Below, one piece after another: positions 33,149-38,624 of a DNA stretch of 38,624 nucleotides. This DNA is from an uncultured Bacteroidales bacterium (GTDB taxonomy: Bacteria > Bacteroidota > Bacteroidia > Bacteroidales > UBA932). The stretch lies in contig ONJB01000019.1 of the NCBI GenBank assembly GCA_900318015.1, positions 1 to 38,624 on the forward strand, given 5' to 3'. Below the pieces are notes generated by a model that was given only the letters and a program-made list of their open reading frames with translations, was not told the DNA's origin and made no database searches. The translations under genes were made by a program, and so were the position numbers. Position 1 is the first letter of the stretch; every line of letters starts with the position of its first letter.

Positions 33149-33170
33149 GATACAATGGCAAGATTGTATC
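33149..33170. other. 8-bp perfect inverted repeat between RidA-like and GH2 genes
   Basis: GATACAAT (33149-33156) and ATTGTATC (33163-33170) flank a 6-base spacer. There is no T-run after it. It could be a weak terminator for the RidA-like gene or an operator upstream of the GH2 promoter. Confidence 0.4.
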
Positions 33171-33188
33171 AGTATTTGAGATAGTCAT

Positions 33189-33221
33189 ATTGGTTTTAGC
33201 CCCTATCTCCTTGTAACTTTG
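33189..33221 (+). promoter_or_regulatory. Promoter of the GH2 gene
   Basis: TAACTTTG (33214-33221) matches TAnnTTTG and is the same octamer as in the promoter at 7459. ATTG at 33189-33192 with a 21-base spacer is a plausible -33 box. The leader to the ATG at 33268 would be about 40 bases. Confidence 0.52.
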
Positions 33222-33267
33222 TAGTGCTGCCGGTCATCGGTGACAAGAATCTGAACAGACACTGAGC

Positions 33268-36200
33268 ATGAAAAAGACACTCGCGCTCCTGGCGCTGCTG
33301 CTGGCGGCGGCCTGCGGAAGGAACGAAGGAACCAGGACGCTGGGCATCGGCGTCTATCCCGGCGATCCCGCCGAGAATTTCTCGCCCACACTCCAAAAGG
33401 GCGACGGATACCGGAACATCGCGCTGCTGCGCGCCGCCCGGCATTCCTCCAGCGCCGACTACAACCAGACGGCGCAGCTCCTCACGGACGGACTGATCGC
33501 TGACGGACCCGCTACTTGGGTGGAGGTTTTCCGGGGTGGGGAACTGGTGCCCGGCTTCGAAGGCGGTTTCCTGACCGACCAGAACCACGCCGGCATCAAC
33601 TGTACCGGCCCCGAGGTCGACTTCGAACTGGTCTTCCACGGCTTCGTGCCCGTGGCTGACCGGATCCTGGTCGCCACTGGCGGGGACCGGAACCAGAAGA
33701 CGGTCCTGACCGTGGAAGGGAAGGCGGAAGACGGCTCCTGGAAGCCGGTGGGCACCGCACGTGTCCGACCGGCGGAGAACAAGATGTTCATCCATCCTTG
33801 CGAGTTCTCCGTGCCCGTCAATGGCGCTTTCAGCGCGTACAAGCTGCATTTCGAGGACGCTCCGAACTACTTCCCGGTGAACGAAGTTCTTTTCTTCAAG
33901 GACGACGCGCTCGTGGACGTGCTGACGAACGCTCGTTTCGTGAGTTCCTGGAAGAGCGCCGGCGCCGAGGATGAATGGGTATCCATCGACCTGGGTACGC
34001 CTTCCACTTTCGACAAGATGTGCTTTGCCTGGGTCAACGGCCCTTTGAAGGCGACGGTCCAGGCTTCCCCTGATGGGAAAGCATGGAAGGACGTTGCCTC
34101 CTTCGAAGGGGCGGAGCCTGAAATCAAGTTCGCCCAAGCGAAGGGACGCTATATCCGCCTGTGCCTGAATGGCACGGAGAACGGGCAGCCGTTCGAACTG
34201 AGCGAGTGGGAAGTGTTCGGCCAGGGCGGCACCCAGGCGGTGCCGAAGCCGGCGCCCGCCCGCGATGGCGCCCGCCAGCTGCTTTCCGGCGGCGCCTGGA
34301 AGCTCCAGCGCGCCCCGCAGGCGCCCTTCTCCGGCGAGGAAATCTCGACGGCCGGCTTCGATGACAAGAATTGGCTGGTCGCCACCGTTCCGGGAACGGT
34401 CCTCGCGACCTACGTGGACAACGGGGCCGTGGACCATCCCAACTTCGCGGACAACCAACTGTTCATTTCCGATTCCTACTTCCGCAGCGATTTCTGGTAC
34501 CGGGATGTGTTCCAGGCCCATCCGGATACGCCCCGGCAGTTCCTGCATTTCGAGGGCATCAACTACCAGGCGGTCGTGTTCCTGAACGGCCGGTTCCTGG
34601 GCATCGTGGACGGCGCTTTCCGCACGGCGGACTTCGACGTGACCGGCATCCTGCAGGACGGGGACAATGCCCTGGCCGTGCAGGTGATCCACAATCCTTC
34701 CTACGGAACGATCAAGGAGCAGACGGCCTACACGCCGCAGTCCAACGGCGGCGTCCTGGGCGGGGACAACCCCACGATGCACGCTACCATCGGCTGGGAC
34801 TGGATTCCGACCGTCCGCGGGCGTGATATCGGCCTCTATGACGATATCTGGCTGGCCTATACCGGCCCCGTCACCGTGGAGGATCCGTTCGTGCGGACGG
34901 AACTCCCGCTGCCGGATACCACGAAGGCCACCCTCTTCGCGCAGGCCATCCTGGTGAACCACGGCGACAAGCCGGTCTCCGGCACGCTGGAATGGAAGTT
35001 CGGCGACCTGGCCGTTTCCGAATCTGTCGACCTGCAGGCTGGAGAGAAACGGGAAGTCGTTTTCGACCCGCAGACCTTGCAGAGCCCCCGCCTGTGGTGG
35101 CCGAAGGGCTACGGCGAGCAGAACCTCTATCCCGTGTCCTTCCGCTTCATGGCGGACGGCGTCGTCTCCGACGCCAAGGAATTCCAGTCCGGCGTGCGCC
35201 AGATGGACTTCTCGATGGATTCCTATATCCCCCTCCAGGGCTTCAGGAACTCCTTCGAGAGCCGGAACGAGCGGCAGCGCCTGAGCCTGTACGTGAACGG
35301 CCGCCGCTTCATCGGCTTCGGTGGAAACTGGGGTTTCCCGGAGCACCTGCTGAATTACCGCGCCCGCGAATTCGACGCGGCGGTGAAGTACCATGCCGAC
35401 ATGAACTTCACCATGATCCGCAACTGGGTGGGCATGACCGGCCAGCGGGCTTTCTACGAGGCCTGCGACCGGCACGGCATCATGGTCTGGCAGGATTTCT
35501 GGCTCGCGAACCCCTGGGACGGCCCCGACCCGCTGGATCCGGACCGCTTCAACGCGGTCGCCGAGGAATATGTCCGCCGGATCCGCAACCATCCTTCCAT
35601 CGGCCTGTACGTGGGCCGGAACGAAGGATATCCGCCGGAGGTGATCGACTCTTTCCTGAAGGAGATGATTCTCCGGGAGCATCCGGGCATGTGCTATATC
35701 CCGCATTCCGCCACGGACGGCGTGAGCGGCGGCGGTCCTTATAACGCCCTGAAGCCGGCGCAGTACTTCCGCGTCCGGGGTCGGGACAAGTTCCACAGCG
35801 AAATGGGCATGCCGGCCGTGATGAATTACGAAAACCTGGTCCGGGCGATGGGCGAGGAGGCCCTCGAGCCCGTGAGCACGATGGCGCATCCCAACGCGAT
35901 GTACGGCCTGCACGACTACACCCTGGGACGAGTCGCCAGCAGCGCCCAGCAGGCGGAGAGCTTCAATGAGCTCCTGGCCCAGGCGTTCGGGGAGCCGGCC
36001 GACGCGAAGCGGTTCGCGGAACTGGCCCAGTGGATCAACTATGACGGCTACCGGGCGATGTTCGAGTCCCGCGGGCAGTACCGCCGCGGCCTGCTGCTGT
36101 GGATGAGCCACCCGGCGTGGCCGTCCATGGTCTGGCAGACCTATGACTACTACTTCGAACCTACGGGCGCCTACTTCGGCTGCAAGAAGGCCTGCGAACC

Positions 36201-36783
36201 GCTCCACATCCAGCTGAACCAGCTCACTCGCGAAGTGGAGGTGGTAAATTACCACGCCGGCGACCGAGCCGGCCTGACGGCCAAGGTCTCGGTGCTGGAT
36301 ATGCAAGGAAAGGCCCTGGACGGGTTCACCGGGCAGCTGGACCTCCCGGAGGACAGCACGGCTGTCGTCGGTAAACTCCCGGTGCCGGAGGACGTGACCC
36401 CGGTCTATTACGTGAAACTGGAACTCTCCGATGCGGCGGGCAAGCCCCTGTCGACCAATTTCTACGTACAGGGGAAGGAAGAGGGCAACCTGCAGGCCTT
36501 GAACGGCCTTGGAAAGGCTTCCGTGAAGGCCTCCTTCTCCGGGAAGGGCCCCTGGAAGGTCAAGTTGACCAACAACGGGGACGTCCCCGCGCTGATGCTG
36601 CGGCTGAAGCTGGTCTCCAAGTCCACGGGCGAGATGGTCCTGCCGGTCCTCTACACCGACAACTACTTCTCGCTGATGCCGGGGGAGACCCGGGAGATCG
36701 GCATCGAAGCCGCGCCGGAGGACCTGTGCGGCAAGGCCGGCCTGGAAATCTCCGGTTTCAACCTGGAGGGCCGGGCGCTGTAG
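33268..36783 (+). CDS. GH2 beta-mannosidase-like lipoprotein with discoidin-type N-terminus
   Basis: A 1171-residue lipoprotein (lipid-acceptor C16 in LLLAAAC) of glycoside hydrolase family 2. Residues 40-315 hold a discoidin (F5/8 type C)-like module; WVSIDLG and YIRLCLNG at about 234-300 are typical, and an extra beta-rich segment seems inserted in it. Then come the GH2 sugar-binding sandwich (about 330-520), an Ig-like domain and the TIM barrel, with acid/base E786 in VGRNEGYPP and nucleophile E845 in KFHSEMGMP. The pattern fits the beta-mannosidase / mannosylglycoprotein endo-mannosidase / exo-glucosaminidase group more than beta-galactosidases. Likely removal of terminal beta-mannose in the periplasm or at the surface, consistent with the locus. 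The esterase gene follows within 50 bases. Confidence 0.84.
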   Translation: MKKTLALLALLLAAACGRNEGTRTLGIGVYPGDPAENFSPTLQKGDGYRNIALLRAARHSSSADYNQTAQLLTDGLIADGPATWVEVFRGGELVPGFEGGFLTDQNHAGINCTGPEVDFELVFHGFVPVADRILVATGGDRNQKTVLTVEGKAEDGSWKPVGTARVRPAENKMFIHPCEFSVPVNGAFSAYKLHFEDAPNYFPVNEVLFFKDDALVDVLTNARFVSSWKSAGAEDEWVSIDLGTPSTFDKMCFAWVNGPLKATVQASPDGKAWKDVASFEGAEPEIKFAQAKGRYIRLCLNGTENGQPFELSEWEVFGQGGTQAVPKPAPARDGARQLLSGGAWKLQRAPQAPFSGEEISTAGFDDKNWLVATVPGTVLATYVDNGAVDHPNFADNQLFISDSYFRSDFWYRDVFQAHPDTPRQFLHFEGINYQAVVFLNGRFLGIVDGAFRTADFDVTGILQDGDNALAVQVIHNPSYGTIKEQTAYTPQSNGGVLGGDNPTMHATIGWDWIPTVRGRDIGLYDDIWLAYTGPVTVEDPFVRTELPLPDTTKATLFAQAILVNHGDKPVSGTLEWKFGDLAVSESVDLQAGEKREVVFDPQTLQSPRLWWPKGYGEQNLYPVSFRFMADGVVSDAKEFQSGVRQMDFSMDSYIPLQGFRNSFESRNERQRLSLYVNGRRFIGFGGNWGFPEHLLNYRAREFDAAVKYHADMNFTMIRNWVGMTGQRAFYEACDRHGIMVWQDFWLANPWDGPDPLDPDRFNAVAEEYVRRIRNHPSIGLYVGRNEGYPPEVIDSFLKEMILREHPGMCYIPHSATDGVSGGGPYNALKPAQYFRVRGRDKFHSEMGMPAVMNYENLVRAMGEEALEPVSTMAHPNAMYGLHDYTLGRVASSAQQAESFNELLAQAFGEPADAKRFAELAQWINYDGYRAMFESRGQYRRGLLLWMSHPAWPSMVWQTYDYYFEPTGAYFGCKKACEPLHIQLNQLTREVEVVNYHAGDRAGLTAKVSVLDMQGKALDGFTGQLDLPEDSTAVVGKLPVPEDVTPVYYVKLELSDAAGKPLSTNFYVQGKEEGNLQALNGLGKASVKASFSGKGPWKVKLTNNGDVPALMLRLKLVSKSTGEMVLPVLYTDNYFSLMPGETREIGIEAAPEDLCGKAGLEISGFNLEGRAL

Positions 36784-36833
36784 GCGTGTTCGGGAAAAAT
36801 GATTATCTTTATGCGGACAAACCGCATGAAACG

Positions 36834-38279
36834 ATGAAACGAATACTTCTTTTCCTGGCGCTGCTGCTGCCTGTGGCGCTCAGCGCCGAAGACCTCCGGG
36901 TCGCGCACATTTTTTCCGACCACATGGTGCTCCAGCGGGAGTCCAAGGTCCCGGTGTGGGGCTGGGGCGATCCCGGCAAAACCGTAACGGTGTCCCCTTC
37001 CTGGGATGGAGCCGCCCCCGTGACGGCGAAGGTGGCCAAAGATGGCACATGGCGCGTGAATGTCGATACCGGCGAGGCCGGCGGACCCTATGTCCTGACC
37101 GTCAAGTCCGGGAAAGAAAGCATCCACTTCGTCGATGTCCTCCTGGGCGAGGTCTGGATCTGCGCCGGCCAGTCCAATATGGAAATGCCCATCTCGGGCT
37201 TCGGCTTCCAGGAAGTTGCCGGTGCGCGGGACGCGATCATCAAGGCGGCCACCTTTGCCGACAAGGTGCGCATCATCGATATCAAGACCCCCAAGTGCAA
37301 GGAGCCCGTCGACGATATCGAGGCTGTCTGGAAGCGCGCTTCCGCGGCCTCCTGCGCCGGTACATCCGCGGTAGGCTGGTTCTTTGCCACGGCCCTTGCC
37401 GACAATCTGGACGTTCCCGTGGGCATCATCGTGAACCCCTGGGGCGGCAGCCGGATTGAGCCCTGGATGACCAACGAGGCCATCAATGCGGCCGGCATCA
37501 CCGCTGAGGAGCGGGCGGCCATCGACGCCATCGAGGAACAGCCCGACCGCTGGCCCGAGACGCCGGAGCTCATCTGGAACGGCCGCATGGCCCCGATCGC
37601 GGGCTATGGCGCGCGGGGTTTCATCTGGTATCAGGGCTGCTCCAACATTGGCCAGGAATGCTACGACAAGCTCCAGACGTCCATGGTGAAGCTTTGGCGT
37701 GACAGCTGGGGCCGGGGAGACATGCCGTTCATCTTCGCCCTCCTGGCGCCGTACGAGCACGGCGATGCCGACGGCCGCTGGCGCCCGCATTTCGTGGAGG
37801 TCCAGCTCCGCAGCCTGAAGACCATCCCGAACAGCTTCGCCGTTTCGACCGAGACAATCGGCAACAAGGTGACCGTCCATCCCGCGCAGAAGAAGGAAGT
37901 CGGCGACATGATGGCCCTCCGTGCCCTGCAGTCCGTCTATGGGCAGAACCTGGGCTTCGACATCGAACTCCCCGAGGTGAAGAGCGTCGAATACCTGGAG
38001 GACGGGCGCGCGAAAGTGACGCTCACGCACGTGTGGTCCAACCTCCAGTCCATCTCCGCCCGGGACATCGTGGGTTTCGAACTCGCCGGTGAAGACCGGG
38101 TGTTCCACCTGGCCGAGGCCGAAGTCGACTGGGACGGCGGTACCATTTATGTCAGATGTGCCGATGTCCCCAAGCCTGTGGCCGTGCGGTACGGCTTCCG
38201 CAACTGGATGGGCGCCAACCTGGAAAAGACACCGGGCATTCCCATCCCGCCCTTCCGGACCGACGACTGGTCCCTGTAA
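36834..38279 (+). CDS. SGNH sialate O-acetylesterase-like protein (SASA family)
   Basis: A 481-residue secreted esterase with signal peptide MKRILLFLALLLPVALSA. The N-terminal beta domain (FSDHMVLQRESKVPVWGWGDPG) is standard for this family. The nucleophile is S114 in CAGQSNMEMPISG; the WYQGCSN block lies in the middle, and HPAQKKEVGDMMA supplies the C-terminal His region. Members remove acetyl groups from sialic acid, and some act on plant polysaccharides, so acetylated mannan is a plausible target given the GH2 and mannanase neighbours; that is inference. A weak TATCTTTA element lies about 22 bases before the ATG. The start was chosen for the signal peptide; the upstream extension overlaps the GH2 gene end. 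Confidence 0.85.
   Translation: MKRILLFLALLLPVALSAEDLRVAHIFSDHMVLQRESKVPVWGWGDPGKTVTVSPSWDGAAPVTAKVAKDGTWRVNVDTGEAGGPYVLTVKSGKESIHFVDVLLGEVWICAGQSNMEMPISGFGFQEVAGARDAIIKAATFADKVRIIDIKTPKCKEPVDDIEAVWKRASAASCAGTSAVGWFFATALADNLDVPVGIIVNPWGGSRIEPWMTNEAINAAGITAEERAAIDAIEEQPDRWPETPELIWNGRMAPIAGYGARGFIWYQGCSNIGQECYDKLQTSMVKLWRDSWGRGDMPFIFALLAPYEHGDADGRWRPHFVEVQLRSLKTIPNSFAVSTETIGNKVTVHPAQKKEVGDMMALRALQSVYGQNLGFDIELPEVKSVEYLEDGRAKVTLTHVWSNLQSISARDIVGFELAGEDRVFHLAEAEVDWDGGTIYVRCADVPKPVAVRYGFRNWMGANLEKTPGIPIPPFRTDDWSL

Positions 38280-38624
<345 letters not shown>

Noticed and set aside
33196-36306. 1036-codon minus-strand open frame opposite the GH2 gene
   Set aside because: The GH2 catalytic motifs and the promoter are on the plus strand; the antisense translation has no domain signal.
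37630-37650. WYQGCSN in the esterase, where Glu often replaces Cys, as a sign of an inactive enzyme
   Set aside because: WYQGCSN is, as far as I recall, common in Bacteroidota members of this family, and the Ser and His motifs are intact.

Overview
The window is chromosomal DNA from a GC-rich member of the Bacteroidota, most likely an uncultured gut-type Bacteroidales. The evidence is a SusC/SusD pair, BACON-domain glycosidases, DUF3857 and DUF6057-type proteins, and promoters that fit the Bacteroidota pattern TTTG-N19/20-TAnnTTTG. Coding density is very high and many genes overlap by 1 to 4 bases. Lineage and functional names come from recognising sequence families by eye; no database search was possible.

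Housekeeping left flank (1-7362). A truncated alanine racemase (minus) diverges from an operon with a membrane zinc peptidase and a DJ-1/PfpI protein. Two paralogous secreted DUF3857/transglutaminase-like proteins follow, coupled by an ATGA overlap; the first lacks the catalytic Cys and the second keeps it. A hairpin-rich intergenic region ends at a tRNA-Gln(TTG) on the minus strand. Beyond it are three minus-strand genes: a TSCPD protein, a small conserved protein and the adenosine deaminase TadA.

Mannan utilisation locus (about 7435-20943). A well-formed promoter precedes lipoproteins of GH5_7 (mannanase), BACON-GH5_4-like and GH26 (mannanase), then a GH130 mannosylglucose phosphorylase and a GPH-type sugar symporter. 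Next come a SusC receptor carrying a C-terminal OmpA-like peptidoglycan-binding domain, a SusD, and a lipoprotein with two internal repeats in the SusE position. A strong terminator closes the block. The enzymes suggest surface cleavage of beta-mannan or glucomannan, SusCD import, symport into the cytosol, and phosphorolysis of mannosylglucose. The mannobiose 2-epimerase this route needs is not in the window, and neither is a regulator.

Module region (20957-31926). This is the least explained part. Multi-TM or single-TM proteins of DUF6057 type are each followed by a lipoprotein with one CxxCH haem-type motif and a PD40-like beta-propeller. There are two such pairs on the plus strand, with a DUF4369-like lipoprotein between them and a double-BACON GH5 downstream, and one pair on the minus strand. 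The three pairs look like duplicated copies of one two-component system of unknown function attached to a glycan locus.

Right flank (32049-38624). A two-lobed RidA/chorismatase-like protein is followed by a large GH2 beta-mannosidase-like lipoprotein with an N-terminal discoidin-type region and an SGNH sialate O-acetylesterase-like protein. These plausibly finish glycan and acetyl-group removal. After a terminator, the start of dnaK runs off the window.
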